A stretch of DNA of 64,000 bases from JABWAN01 sp041918175 (lineage in GTDB: Bacteria > Zhuqueibacterota > Zhuqueibacteria > Zhuqueibacterales > Zhuqueibacteraceae), in assembly GCA_041918175.1 (NCBI GenBank), contig JAYRWE010000003.1, positions 33,098 to 97,097 on the forward strand, read 5' to 3'. The translations under genes and the position numbers were made by a program. Below the pieces are notes generated by a model. That model searched no databases and was not told where the DNA came from. It worked only from the letters and a program-made list of their open reading frames with translations. Positions 55,436 to 63,857 of this stretch are shown here, one piece after another. Positions within the stretch are counted from its first letter, which is position 1. The number at the start of each line of letters is the position of its first letter.

Positions 55436-56461
55436 CTATTCTCGCGTAAGCGCCTGCAACAATGCTTCAGCTTCGTGCCGGCGTAAATGCGCTGTTTGTT
55501 GCGAACTTTGCAGGTGAGAGATCGCTTGCGTTTGATCATCTAACATCAAGTAGGCTTTTGCCATGTAATAGTGCGCCAAACCCAAATAGGCTTCATTTGC
55601 AGCAGTCGCAGGAATTTCACGAACCATGCCGAGTTCCATCTGGGCAAGGCTTTCACGCACTGCGGACTTGTCAAAATGCGGAAAAAGCCGAACGTATGAA
55701 CGGTGCGCGGATTTTAATGTGAGCATGAGATCGCACAGACGCAAACGCAGGATTTGCTCTGCGGATAACGCGTTTTTATCAATCTGAAGTAACCGGGCCT
55801 GGGCTTTATTGTAGTCGCCCGAGTTAATCAAGCTCTCGGTCAAAAGCAAATGCACTTCGGTGTTGGAGGTGCCGCGTGCAACGGGGAGTACGTCCAATCG
55901 GTCGGAATTGAGATTTGCAAATGAATAGGATTTCGGTTGGAGCGAAAAACTCAACCCAAAAACGAATAACACCGCGGCACAGGCAATTGCCACCGGAAAG
56001 ATGGCTCGCGGCATGGGAGGCATTACGGCTTTTTTCTTAGCCGGAGATGAATGCTTCGTTGCAACTGCGGGGCGATAGTCTTGCTCAAAAGTTAGCTCAT
56101 GCGCCACATTTTGCATGAGACTTTCGACTTCTTTGATTTCCCCTTGCATGTGTTTTACTCGGCCCTGGCACAGGGTGCACGAATCCACATGCGTCTTCAA
56201 CTTTTCGAAAGAACCGACTTCATCAAATTGTGTCGATTCGTCCTTCGTCAGATAAGCCAGCAATTCTTCCGGCGTCGGATGCGAGGCGCTCAACATGGGC
56301 ACGAACCTTTTTTTCAGTTGCCTTGCTTGTTTCAGCATGCCTTGGCACTTGGGACAAGTGGCAATATGCTGATCAACACGATCAACCAACTCATAGGGAA
56401 TCGCTTCATCCAAGCGCAACGCTCGTAACAATTCCCTATGCTCGCGGCGATTGAGAACCAT
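55436..56461 (-). CDS. Anti-sigma factor-like membrane protein
   Basis: A 341-residue protein with two cysteine motifs near the N-terminus (HIATCPKCQGMLK; HVDSCTLCQGRVKHM), a single membrane helix (IFPVAIACAAVLFVFGLSFS, residues about 170-190) and an outer helical part of repeat character. This is the design of anti-sigma factors of the zinc-binding type: cytosolic sigma-binding, membrane anchor, outer sensor. Its start lies inside the end of the sigma factor gene (26-bp overlap), which supports a functional pair. ATG 56461 follows a GGGGAGGG site. Confidence 0.7.
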   Translation of the reverse strand: MVLNRREHRELLRALRLDEAIPYELVDRVDQHIATCPKCQGMLKQARQLKKRFVPMLSASHPTPEELLAYLTKDESTQFDEVGSFEKLKTHVDSCTLCQGRVKHMQGEIKEVESLMQNVAHELTFEQDYRPAVATKHSSPAKKKAVMPPMPRAIFPVAIACAAVLFVFGLSFSLQPKSYSFANLNSDRLDVLPVARGTSNTEVHLLLTESLINSGDYNKAQARLLQIDKNALSAEQILRLRLCDLMLTLKSAHRSYVRLFPHFDKSAVRESLAQMELGMVREIPATAANEAYLGLAHYYMAKAYLMLDDQTQAISHLQSSQQTAHLRRHEAEALLQALTRE

Positions 56462-57041
56462 GAGGGTGACCCTCCCCAAAGTTAGAACCTAACAACTTTT
56501 GTAACTTTGTTTTTGTCCGCCAAAATTGCGTGCGCACAGCTCCTTCAGTGGATTGAAGAATTTCGGCAATTTCGGCAAAGGAGTGACTATCAATGTAACG
56601 CAGAAAAACAATATCGCGCTCAAAAGTGTCTAAGCCTTCGAGCAACCGAGAGACTTCGAAACGGGCAAGTTCGGAATTTTCAAAATCACCATCCGTTTTC
56701 TCAAAATAAGTCTCATATGCGGTGACATGCTTCTCATGATATTTCCGAAAGGCGTTTGCTTGAGCGCCGATAAACACGCGCAACAACCAATTCTTCAAAT
56801 TGCGAATATGCGGCAACTGCCCGAGCAACTTAATAACGACATCTTGCGCAAAATCCTGCTGATTATACACCGAAGGCAGCTTCATCGTCAGCGCTTTGCG
56901 ATAGGCGACCTTCCACACAAATGCGCAGAGATCACATTTCGCTTGCTCTTCGCCGCTCTGAGCCTTATGCAGCCAAATGTCGATGTTACTCCCTCCACCA
57001 TCCTTTCCATCCCCATGCCTGCTATAGTCGGGGGATTTCAC
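56436..57041 (-). CDS. ECF sigma factor
   Basis: A 201-residue protein with sigma region 2 (CAFVWKVAYRKALTMKLPSV and QDFAQDVVIKLLGQLP) and sigma region 4 (LEGLDTFERDIVFLRYIDSH SFAEIAEILQSTEGAVRTQF). GTG start at 57041 follows AGGAG. It directs RNA polymerase to a specific regulon; the anti-sigma gene follows at once and may hold it inactive. The next gene upstream on the strand (57169, secreted protein) and the LVIVD protein gene downstream are possible targets, but no matching promoter pair was seen. Confidence 0.85.
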   Translation of the reverse strand: MKSPDYSRHGDGKDGGGSNIDIWLHKAQSGEEQAKCDLCAFVWKVAYRKALTMKLPSVYNQQDFAQDVVIKLLGQLPHIRNLKNWLLRVFIGAQANAFRKYHEKHVTAYETYFEKTDGDFENSELARFEVSRLLEGLDTFERDIVFLRYIDSHSFAEIAEILQSTEGAVRTQFWRTKTKLQKLLGSNFGEGHPHGSQSPRA

Positions 57042-57168
57042 TGTGGTCTCCTGCTGTTTGACTTTACCTGCTTACCATTCCAACAGGCGGGCCGGGATTA
57101 GCCCAGAGTTGAAAAATAATTGAAGAATTATACCTTCAGTCCCAGCAAAATGCAAGTCAAATTTAAAA

Positions 57169-59022
57169 TCAATTCGCCTTTTTGTTGGATAATTCTAAGA
57201 GCAACGCTTCGGGCACATTTGAAATGCCAATGGGTTTGCCCGTGATTCCTACACTCTGACCATTTCCCGTTAAGCGAATGACGAGATTGTTTTCTCTGTT
57301 AAACAATACTGCGGTTGTCAAATCCGCAAGCCGAGGCTGTATGCCGAGCGCATCTTGCGGATTGGCTGAAACCGCAATACTCTTATTGTTAACCCAGAGC
57401 TCGATTTCACCTTTAACGTCTCCCAAAACTAACCACAATTTTTCACCGCGCCATGAAATATCCGGTTGAAACTTCGTGCGATACCAGACGGCGCCGTTGT
57501 AAGTTGCAAAACCTTGCTCCGCTAGCGAAGTTCCCACTCTGACTTTCGGCCACAAATTTTCATGTACTTCACCTTCGCCCCATTTTTCAACTGCGCCCTG
57601 TGCCCATGGGTCGGGTTTAAAAAACCAATTTTCAGCGAGGCGCATCATCTTGGCCTGTTTTAATTGGAAACCGTCAACATAAAAACGCACCCGCTCCCCC
57701 GGTTGCAACTCAATACGACCGCGCCAACCTGGGCGCCAATTGCGAGGCATGTCTTGTTCATCCAGTGAAAATAAGCTATAGATTTCGGTTAATGCAATCG
57801 GCCCGCCACGCTCGTCCGCCACGAAATCGAGCCGCACGAGATCTTCCGGCTTGGTATTAGAAAGCAAAGGAATCGCAGTTTGTCGCGCGTACGTGCGTTT
57901 GGAATTGACGATAAGTCGCGACGAACCTAAATGTGAAGAATACTCGAAATCACGATTGCGATATTTCGCCACAAAATATCCGCCTGAAGCGCGCCCGGTA
58001 TCCAACGGCTGCGCCGTGAATTCCACAAAAACATAATTCCGCAAATCGGAAACGCCGAGCGAGTCAACAACATTGCCGCGCTCGCGGCGTGCTTCTTTGG
58101 CGCTCACCTGCCAAGTCCACGGCGCATCGAGCATAATTCTCTCACGCGGCCCCTCTTTTGGCATTTGCATACGAGGCGGCAAAGAGAAACGCAACTTCGT
58201 GGTGAGGCTATCCGCAAGCATATTGTTCAGCGTAACGACTTGCAGCGTTGGTTGCTCATTCTCCAAACCGCCGCGAAACGGAAACGTGACGTGATCCGGG
58301 CCTTGAAAGAAAGCACGTTCGCGGGTTTTGCCGTCCGCCTTTAACTCTACGCGATAGACCCATTCAATATCCGTGTAACGTCCCCAATAATGCAACAAAC
58401 CCACGGGCGGAGTTCCGCCGTCTTCGTTGCTAAACACCATGGTGTATTCGATGTTCGTTAGTCGCCGCGCGCTAGAGCTTTCATTCCACCGCGGCGCGTA
58501 AGCAAGCACAAGCGGTACATCGGATTTGCGCATTTCCCAACGGCCAAAAACTATTGGCGCATGGGCAAAAATGGGATACTCTTCATGGTCTTCTTCATAT
58601 CCTTCTAACAGCACATTTACGATGCGCATATTCACTTTTGCCTCTGTCGTATCAGCGCGCAAAAGCTCTAGAGTATGCGTGCCCGCGGGCACCAAGCCCA
58701 AATGCACTTCATAGGGATGATATTCTTTGCCGGCATACGTCACCAGATGCGAGCACAGCCTGCCATCGACAGCCACCGAAAGCCATGCGCCGGGCAGTTC
58801 TTTATTCTCCCAGTTGGTATTCGCAGAGAGTTGCAGCAACGCCACCACGTGCGCCGGTTTCTTCATCACAAATTCACGCGCCCAGCCTTCATTAAAAAAC
58901 ACCGTGCGCGGGCTTAGTTTTTTTGACCACGAAGGCTTGGTTGTCGTTTGGGAAAATAAAACGCCAGCGGTCACAAGCCAGCAACACGCGGCAAGGAACA
59001 ACGTTTTGAGTATGACTTTCAT
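57169..59022 (-). CDS. Secreted protein of unknown function
   Basis: A 617-residue protein with signal peptide (LFLAACCWLVTAGVLFSQ), aromatic-rich beta-strand segments and at the C-terminal end a galactose-binding-like domain (VRVGTSLAEQGFATYNGAVW, then WRGEKLWLVLGDVKGEIELW VNNKS and LVIRLTGNGQ) as seen in glycosidase accessory modules. Ribosome binding site GTGAGGAAAT before ATG 59022. No catalytic motif recognised. Confidence 0.65.
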   Translation of the reverse strand: MKVILKTLFLAACCWLVTAGVLFSQTTTKPSWSKKLSPRTVFFNEGWAREFVMKKPAHVVALLQLSANTNWENKELPGAWLSVAVDGRLCSHLVTYAGKEYHPYEVHLGLVPAGTHTLELLRADTTEAKVNMRIVNVLLEGYEEDHEEYPIFAHAPIVFGRWEMRKSDVPLVLAYAPRWNESSSARRLTNIEYTMVFSNEDGGTPPVGLLHYWGRYTDIEWVYRVELKADGKTRERAFFQGPDHVTFPFRGGLENEQPTLQVVTLNNMLADSLTTKLRFSLPPRMQMPKEGPRERIMLDAPWTWQVSAKEARRERGNVVDSLGVSDLRNYVFVEFTAQPLDTGRASGGYFVAKYRNRDFEYSSHLGSSRLIVNSKRTYARQTAIPLLSNTKPEDLVRLDFVADERGGPIALTEIYSLFSLDEQDMPRNWRPGWRGRIELQPGERVRFYVDGFQLKQAKMMRLAENWFFKPDPWAQGAVEKWGEGEVHENLWPKVRVGTSLAEQGFATYNGAVWYRTKFQPDISWRGEKLWLVLGDVKGEIELWVNNKSIAVSANPQDALGIQPRLADLTTAVLFNRENNLVIRLTGNGQSVGITGKPIGISNVPEALLLELSNKKAN

Positions 59023-59125
59023 ATTTCCTCACAAGGAAGATCAACTTCCAGTTGATGTAGAATTGGCGGGCTTTTGCGAAGGCAAGATGTTTGTGTCAAT
59101 TAGAGGATTTTTCCGCGCGCTGCGT

Positions 59126-59629
59126 TTAATTTGCGTTCGCTTCGTGCGCAAGCAAAGCGCCGTTTGCATTCGCGGTAGCGCTGCGTTTCGTTTTGCGTTG
59201 CGCGGGCTTTGCGGATTTTCCTTTCGCGGGCTTGGCGGGCACAACCAGGCTGGGCGTCTTCTCTTCCGCGTTCAGAGTTTCATTGAGCAACGTCAGAATT
59301 TCACGCAAGCTCTTCTTTATTTCAAACACCGCGTCTTCTTGGCGCAATCGCTCAAAAGAAAAATCCATTTGCTGCCCGCTCTTTTGCATCGCCGCGAGGC
59401 GCTGCCGTGCGCCCGCAATCGTATACTTATCTTCATAAAGCAGTTTCTTGAGATGAAAAACCAACTTGATGTCTTCGATGCGATAAATCCGATTCCCGTG
59501 GCGATCCTGCTTCGGCCGCAATTCTTCAAACTCCGTTTCCCAATAACGCAACACATACGCCTGCAAGGAAGTGATCTGGCTCACTTCCCGTTGCGAATAG
59601 GATTGCTTTTTGGTTCGGCGGGTGTTCAT
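59126..59629 (-). CDS. MerR family transcriptional regulator
   Basis: A 167-residue protein with SYSQREVSQITSLQAYVLRY WETEFEELRPKQDRHGNRIYR, the MerR-type helix-turn-helix and wing, then a helical dimer domain (LLYEDKYTIAGARQRLAAMQ). The lysine- and alanine-rich tail (VPAKPAKGKSAKPAQRKTKR) is unusual and could bind nucleic acid non-specifically. The effector is unknown; the family often sits beside its target genes. Confidence 0.85.
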   Translation of the reverse strand: MNTRRTKKQSYSQREVSQITSLQAYVLRYWETEFEELRPKQDRHGNRIYRIEDIKLVFHLKKLLYEDKYTIAGARQRLAAMQKSGQQMDFSFERLRQEDAVFEIKKSLREILTLLNETLNAEEKTPSLVVPAKPAKGKSAKPAQRKTKRSATANANGALLAHEANAN

Positions 59630-59686
59630 GGATAGTTCCGCGAAGGTATTAGCACAGCAGCTATTTCGTTCAATGCGAAACTCTTC

Positions 59687-60019
59687 TCAATATATTTCTA
59701 GGCATGAGAGTTTTTCATCTGCAAAGAAAATTCTAATTTCAACTTCACGATCGCGAAGTAAGCTTTCGATAAAAGGAGTGGGCTGATTCCCACAGCGTAG
59801 CCATATGACTTTCGGAGGCGAGCCATAGAGAAGGCTTAAAAGAGAGAAATCAGCGTCTTGAGTAACGATGACAAACTCATTCTGTCGGGCATATCGCCAA
59901 ATTTCATCGTCGTCCCTTTGCGCCAACCCAACCAAGCGAACCTGAGTTGAACCAGGAAAAACATCCCGTAGTTTAGCGCATAGTTTATAACTGAGGTTTT
60001 GATCAAGGAGCAATTTCAT
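59687..60019 (-). CDS. DUF5615 PIN-like toxin
   Basis: A 110-residue protein, MKLLLDQNLSYKLCAKLRDV FPGSTQVRLVGLAQRDDDEI WRYA, then FVIVTQDADFSLLSLLYGSP PKVIWLRCGNQ. This is the DUF5615 pattern with conserved LLDQNLS and TQDADF, a PIN-like nuclease fold. It follows a DUF433 gene by 4 bp, the standard order of this TA system. Coding looks intact. Confidence 0.88.
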   Translation of the reverse strand: MKLLLDQNLSYKLCAKLRDVFPGSTQVRLVGLAQRDDDEIWRYARQNEFVIVTQDADFSLLSLLYGSPPKVIWLRCGNQPTPFIESLLRDREVEIRIFFADEKLSCLEIY

Positions 60020-60023
60020 TGCG

Positions 60024-60248
60024 TCAAGCTAGTACTTTGGCCTTGAACTCGCGATTCGCTGCAAAAGTCAAACAAGCGCGGATGTCGTCATTGGTTATTT
60101 CGGGGAAGTCGCTCATGATTTCCTCATGCGTCATACCTGCGGCTAACCACCCTAACACGTCGCCCACAGTAATGCGCATGCCGCGGATGCAAGGTTTGCC
60201 GCCTCGCTTTCCCGACTCGATAGTAATGAGGTTTTGATAATCGTTCAT
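60024..60248 (-). CDS. DUF433 antitoxin
   Basis: A 74-residue protein, MNDYQNLITIESGKRGGKPC IRGMRITVGDVLGWLAAGMT HEEI. The G.PCIRG.RI.V.D.L.WLA.GMT.EEI..D.P.....DI.A.L.FA pattern is the DUF433 helix-turn-helix antitoxin. ATG 60248 has GGAG at the proper distance; an ATG 2 codons earlier would lack spacing. Paired with the DUF5615 toxin. Confidence 0.9.
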   Translation of the reverse strand: MNDYQNLITIESGKRGGKPCIRGMRITVGDVLGWLAAGMTHEEIMSDFPEITNDDIRACLTFAANREFKAKVLA

Positions 60249-60317
60249 CGCCATTCTCCGCAAACATTCACTTGGGGCATTTTCGTGAGTCCAAGTCTAG
60301 CATTTCTTTCGAAGAAA

Positions 60318-61130
60318 TCAACAGCAATCTCGTTTCAGGGCCTTCACGAGCACCGTGCCGTACGAAAACACACTGATCGCGCGCTGCCGCATGCGCTCGC
60401 GTTGCGAATCATGGGACGCCTCCACGCGGCGTTGAAAACTCCGTAGAGTATCATGTAAATAAATTCCACGGCGCGAGAAGATTCGCAACTCGGCTTGTTT
60501 ATCACCCAAGGCAAAATCTTTTTTATTAAAAGAAAACTCCTGCCCGAGCGTCGCAACGCTGTCATAACCACATTGCCGCGCGCATTCAAGCACGCGTTCA
60601 TTGCCGCGCCCAAATGGAAAAGAAAGATGCCGAATCGGAATTTGTAGATTCTGCTCAAGTATCTCACGCGAACGGAGCAGATCTTCGCGCAAAGCCTCTG
60701 GCGCAAGCGCAGGCAAATAAGCATGCCGCATCGAATGGCTGCCGATCTCCCATCCCGCAGCCGATAGCTCGCGCAGCTCATTCCAATCCAGATGCCACAT
60801 GCGACGCCACAATAAATTATAATCCCAGCGATTCTGCCGGCCCACAAATTCCACCACGGGAAACACCGTCGCAACAAATCCGAAACGTTGCAACACCGGC
60901 AGCACGTGCTTGCGCAAGGCGCGGTAGCCGTCATCAAAGGTGAGCACAACAGCTTTGGGGGGAAATGAAACCTCGGTTTGCAAACAATCGGTGAGCGAAA
61001 GCGTGTGATAGCCCGCCTCAGCAAGCCACGCCATTTGCCTTTCGAACTGGCGCGGCGTCACCCACGTGATACCGAAATCAAAGCGGCGATCAACCAAATG
61101 ATAGGAAAGAATGATGGGACGAGATTTCAT
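60318..61130 (-). CDS. Polysaccharide deacetylase (NodB-like, carbohydrate esterase 4)
   Basis: A 270-residue protein with VVLTFDDGYRALRKHVLPVL, GWEIGSHSMRHAYLPALAPE and HLSFPFGRGNERVLECARQC. The TFDDGY, SHS..H and R-x-PFG blocks are the catalytic and metal-binding motifs of NodB-like deacetylases. ATG 61130 begins MKSRPIILSYHLVD. It likely deacetylates a surface glycan; a second deacetylase-like protein is in the polysaccharide cluster at 46095. Confidence 0.9.
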   Translation of the reverse strand: MKSRPIILSYHLVDRRFDFGITWVTPRQFERQMAWLAEAGYHTLSLTDCLQTEVSFPPKAVVLTFDDGYRALRKHVLPVLQRFGFVATVFPVVEFVGRQNRWDYNLLWRRMWHLDWNELRELSAAGWEIGSHSMRHAYLPALAPEALREDLLRSREILEQNLQIPIRHLSFPFGRGNERVLECARQCGYDSVATLGQEFSFNKKDFALGDKQAELRIFSRRGIYLHDTLRSFQRRVEASHDSQRERMRQRAISVFSYGTVLVKALKRDCC

Positions 61131-61338
61131 AGCGTCAATCAAAGCAAAATCGCCAGACAATTCGCTCTTGAGAATTGGGGCGAGTACGATCTGTAATGTT
61201 CAGCCAATCAGGAGAAGCTCATCCGCCGAGCCTCGCCGAAGTCACCGAGTGTCGCCGAATAACAGCTTTTTGGGGCGAATCTCGGTGCCTTCAGTGTCTC
61301 TCGGCGGAAAAATCTTTTGCACTCATTTGAAGCACATA

Positions 61339-62718
61339 CTAAAACGGCCCGAGCGCAATTGCATGCGCGACAAGCAACGCAACAAGCCCGAGCGCGAGCC
61401 ATATCAGTAGCAGCGGCATCAGCCAGCGCGCCCAAATATTCCACGGAATGCCGATGAGCGCGAGCCCCGCCATGAAATAACCTTGCGTGGGCGTGAAAAT
61501 ATTTGTGAAGCCATCGCCGAATTGATACGCGAGCACCATGGTCTGCCGTGTCACGCCGAGCAAATCCGATAGCGGCGCAAGCAATGGAATTGAGATCGCG
61601 GCCTGTCCGCCGCCCGAAGGCACGATGATGCTGAGCAATACTTGCGAAACATAAATGCCGAGCACACTCACTTGCGCCGGCAACTCACGCACGGCATTCG
61701 AGAGCGCAAACATGATCGTGTCGATCACTTGCGCCTCGGAGAGCACCACCAACGTCGCGCGCGCCAAGCCCACGACCAATGCGCCGCCAGTGAGCGAGGC
61801 TGCGCCTTCGATGAACTTTTCCGCGGTCGTATTCAACGAAAGTCCGCCAATGGGCCCGGCAATAAGCGCGAGCGCAAAGAAGAGCGCAGAAAGTTCGTTG
61901 ATGCCCCACTCCCACTTCATCGCGCCGACAATAAGCACAACAAACGTGAGCAGAAAGAGCATGAGCACGAGCGCATGACGCATTTGCAGCTTCGCGTTGC
62001 GCGTGGCTTCTGTTAAAGAAGCTTTTTGTTCATCAAGCCCAAAAACAGGACTGCTTTGCGGCTCGCGTTTGACGCGGCTCGCATAGCGCGAAACATAAAT
62101 CACCGTTGCAAGCGTGAGCATCGCCCAAACGCCCATGCGAAATTCCCAACCGGAAAACAACGGCAAGCCCGCAATGCCTTGCGCCACGCCAACAGTGAAG
62201 GGATTGAGAAACGCGCCGGCAAATCCTGCATTCGCGCCCACGAGCGCAATCGCGCCGCCGGTGAGGGAATCGTAGCCGAGCGAGCGACTCAACAACACGA
62301 GTGCGGGCAGAAACGGCAACGTCTCTTCGGCCATTCCAAACGTTCCGCCGCCCACTGCGAAGGCAAACGTGAGCACGGGCACAACAGCGCTTTGAAATTT
62401 TCCCAACGCACGCACCAACGCATGAATACCCGCGTCAATCGCGCCGGTCCCCGCAATCACGCCGAACGCACCACCGACAATAAAAATATAAAACACGATG
62501 TGGCTCACTTCGAGCAAGCCTTTGGGGAAAGCCATGAAAACATCAACCACGCTCGCGGGATTCGGTTTCACATGATGAAACGAGTTCGGAGCAACGACTT
62601 GGCGCTTTTCTTTTGTGATGCGATCAAAAGCACCGGCAGGAATGAAGTGCGTCGAGATTGCGGCGAGCAGAAGGAGAATGAAGAGCAAAACATAAGTGTG
62701 AGGCACGCGCAGTTTCAT
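61339..62718 (-). CDS. YfcC/DcuC-family carrier
   Basis: A 459-residue membrane protein with about twelve helices. MKLRVPHTYVLLFILLLLAA, HFIPAGAFDR, and FGMAEETLPFLPALVLLSRSL as well as the late block IIVPSGGGQAAISIPLLAPL SDLLGV match YfcC-type carriers of the C4-dicarboxylate uptake C superfamily. Substrate not identified (dicarboxylates, amino acids or short-chain acids are all possible). Confidence 0.85.
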   Translation of the reverse strand: MKLRVPHTYVLLFILLLLAAISTHFIPAGAFDRITKEKRQVVAPNSFHHVKPNPASVVDVFMAFPKGLLEVSHIVFYIFIVGGAFGVIAGTGAIDAGIHALVRALGKFQSAVVPVLTFAFAVGGGTFGMAEETLPFLPALVLLSRSLGYDSLTGGAIALVGANAGFAGAFLNPFTVGVAQGIAGLPLFSGWEFRMGVWAMLTLATVIYVSRYASRVKREPQSSPVFGLDEQKASLTEATRNAKLQMRHALVLMLFLLTFVVLIVGAMKWEWGINELSALFFALALIAGPIGGLSLNTTAEKFIEGAASLTGGALVVGLARATLVVLSEAQVIDTIMFALSNAVRELPAQVSVLGIYVSQVLLSIIVPSGGGQAAISIPLLAPLSDLLGVTRQTMVLAYQFGDGFTNIFTPTQGYFMAGLALIGIPWNIWARWLMPLLLIWLALGLVALLVAHAIALGPF

Positions 62719-62741
62719 GGCGGAGGGAGTAGTGAAGGCAG

Positions 62742-62957
62742 TTACGCTTTGATCATGCGTTCGTACTCGCGGATGCCGTTTTGGATTTGTTGGCGCAATG
62801 AAGTCTTATCGCACTCTGCCAATAGATTCAGCGCCAACTCCGCCTTCGCGACACGCAGCGAGCATATGACGTTTTTATGAAATTCCTTTGAGTCCATATC
62901 ATAGGCTTGCGATTTCGCCAAACTTTTGGCTGCTTCAAAGAATTCGCGGCCATCCAT
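62742..62957 (-). pseudogene. HEPN protein with large internal deletion
   Basis: A 71-residue frame, MDGREFFEAAKSLAKSQ then YDMDSKEFHKNVICSLRVAK and ending LRQQIQNGIREYERMIKA. The beginning and end match the HEPN gene at 63429 (GEDFLVVAKAML...; LRQQIQNGIRAYERKIKYA), but about 70 central residues, including the AYYALFNS core, are missing. The frame is kept, so a truncated protein could be made, but no HEPN fold is expected. Confidence 0.7.
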
Positions 62958-62960
62958 AAA

Positions 62961-63404
62961 CTATCCCACGATTGGTGAGAAATGAATGAAGTGCAGCTTA
63001 TCTCGCGGCAGGGAACGAACGAGTGCTTGCGTCAGCGCCCAATCTTGCGGCAATAGCTCTTCGACTGTTCCATAGACGGTTGCGCGAATCGTGATATAAG
63101 ATTCATTTTCAATTTCCGGATCGACGTCATAAGTGAAGTGGAAGCCGTCGATCCGACGAAAACACTGCTTCGCCAAACGCACCGCGGTCTCCAAATGTGC
63201 GAGCAAATCATTCTGCGCAGCGAAACGCCAAACTTCATTCGGAGCAGAAATCTCGGCGATACGGCGTACGGTCGTCGTATTGCGGCTGCGCGCCGGAGCA
63301 TAGACGGCAAGCGACTCCGCGACTTTATCGCTACGCCCAGAGGCACGCTCCTCTGCCGTCTCGTAAACTTTGGCTTTTCTTTTTGAGGAAGAAGGTTGAT
63401 TCAT
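62961..63404 (-). CDS. Partner of the HEPN protein, copy 1 (unknown function)
   Basis: A 147-residue protein starting MNQPSSSKRKAKVYETAEER, then NEVWRFAAQNDLLAHLETAV RLAKQCFRRIDGFHFTYDVD, and ending EELLPQDWALTQALVRSLPR DKLHFIHFSPIVG. The last part clearly resembles the partner gene at 63854 (FEELLQQDASYTRAMAIALP ADKQSLIRFF). The start at 63404 is the second Met; an earlier one at 63416 is possible. No catalytic motif recognised. It lies 3 bp upstream of the HEPN remnant. Confidence 0.6.
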   Translation of the reverse strand: MNQPSSSKRKAKVYETAEERASGRSDKVAESLAVYAPARSRNTTTVRRIAEISAPNEVWRFAAQNDLLAHLETAVRLAKQCFRRIDGFHFTYDVDPEIENESYITIRATVYGTVEELLPQDWALTQALVRSLPRDKLHFIHFSPIVG

Positions 63405-63428
63405 TTTCGCCTCCACCGAGAAAACAAA

Positions 63429-63857
63429 CTACGCGTATTTGATCTTGCGTTCGTATGCGCGGATGCCGTTTTGGATTTGTTGGCGCAGAGGTTCTTGCTG
63501 AAACGTTGCAATGGCTCTGACCGCTATCTCCGCTTTTGCGACAAGCCAGGCGCAATCATTTTGATTAAGGAAAATCGCCGTTTCCATGTTGTAGTCGGCA
63601 AGGTTTCTTTTTGTGCGCAACTCATCCAAAGTGCGAGCGAAATCCACTGCTGGAGTAATCCCGCAATTAAAGAGATAGTTTTTGACTTCGCCGTGGCCGC
63701 TTGGGCTTTGTACGATCACCACGCCCAATTCGCGCAGGAGGTGAGATGCCGAATTAAACAGCGCATAGTAAGCTCGGCTAATCGCGGAACGGGAGGCGGC
63801 TTCCGTTCGCAATTGCAGCATCGCTTTGGCAACAACAAGAAAATCTTCGCCTTTCAT
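63429..63857 (-). CDS. HEPN domain protein, intact copy
   Basis: A 142-residue helical protein: AASRSAISRAYYALFNSASH LLRELG is the HEPN core (R..AYYA.F..A..L), followed by TKRNLADYNMETAIF and a helical tail LRQQIQNGIRAYERKIKYA. The ATG at 63857 overlaps the stop of the upstream partner gene (ATGA). In such pairs the HEPN protein is often the RNase toxin and the partner controls it. The tail is nearly identical in DNA to that of the truncated copy at 62742. Confidence 0.8.
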   Translation of the reverse strand: MKGEDFLVVAKAMLQLRTEAASRSAISRAYYALFNSASHLLRELGVVIVQSPSGHGEVKNYLFNCGITPAVDFARTLDELRTKRNLADYNMETAIFLNQNDCAWLVAKAEIAVRAIATFQQEPLRQQIQNGIRAYERKIKYA

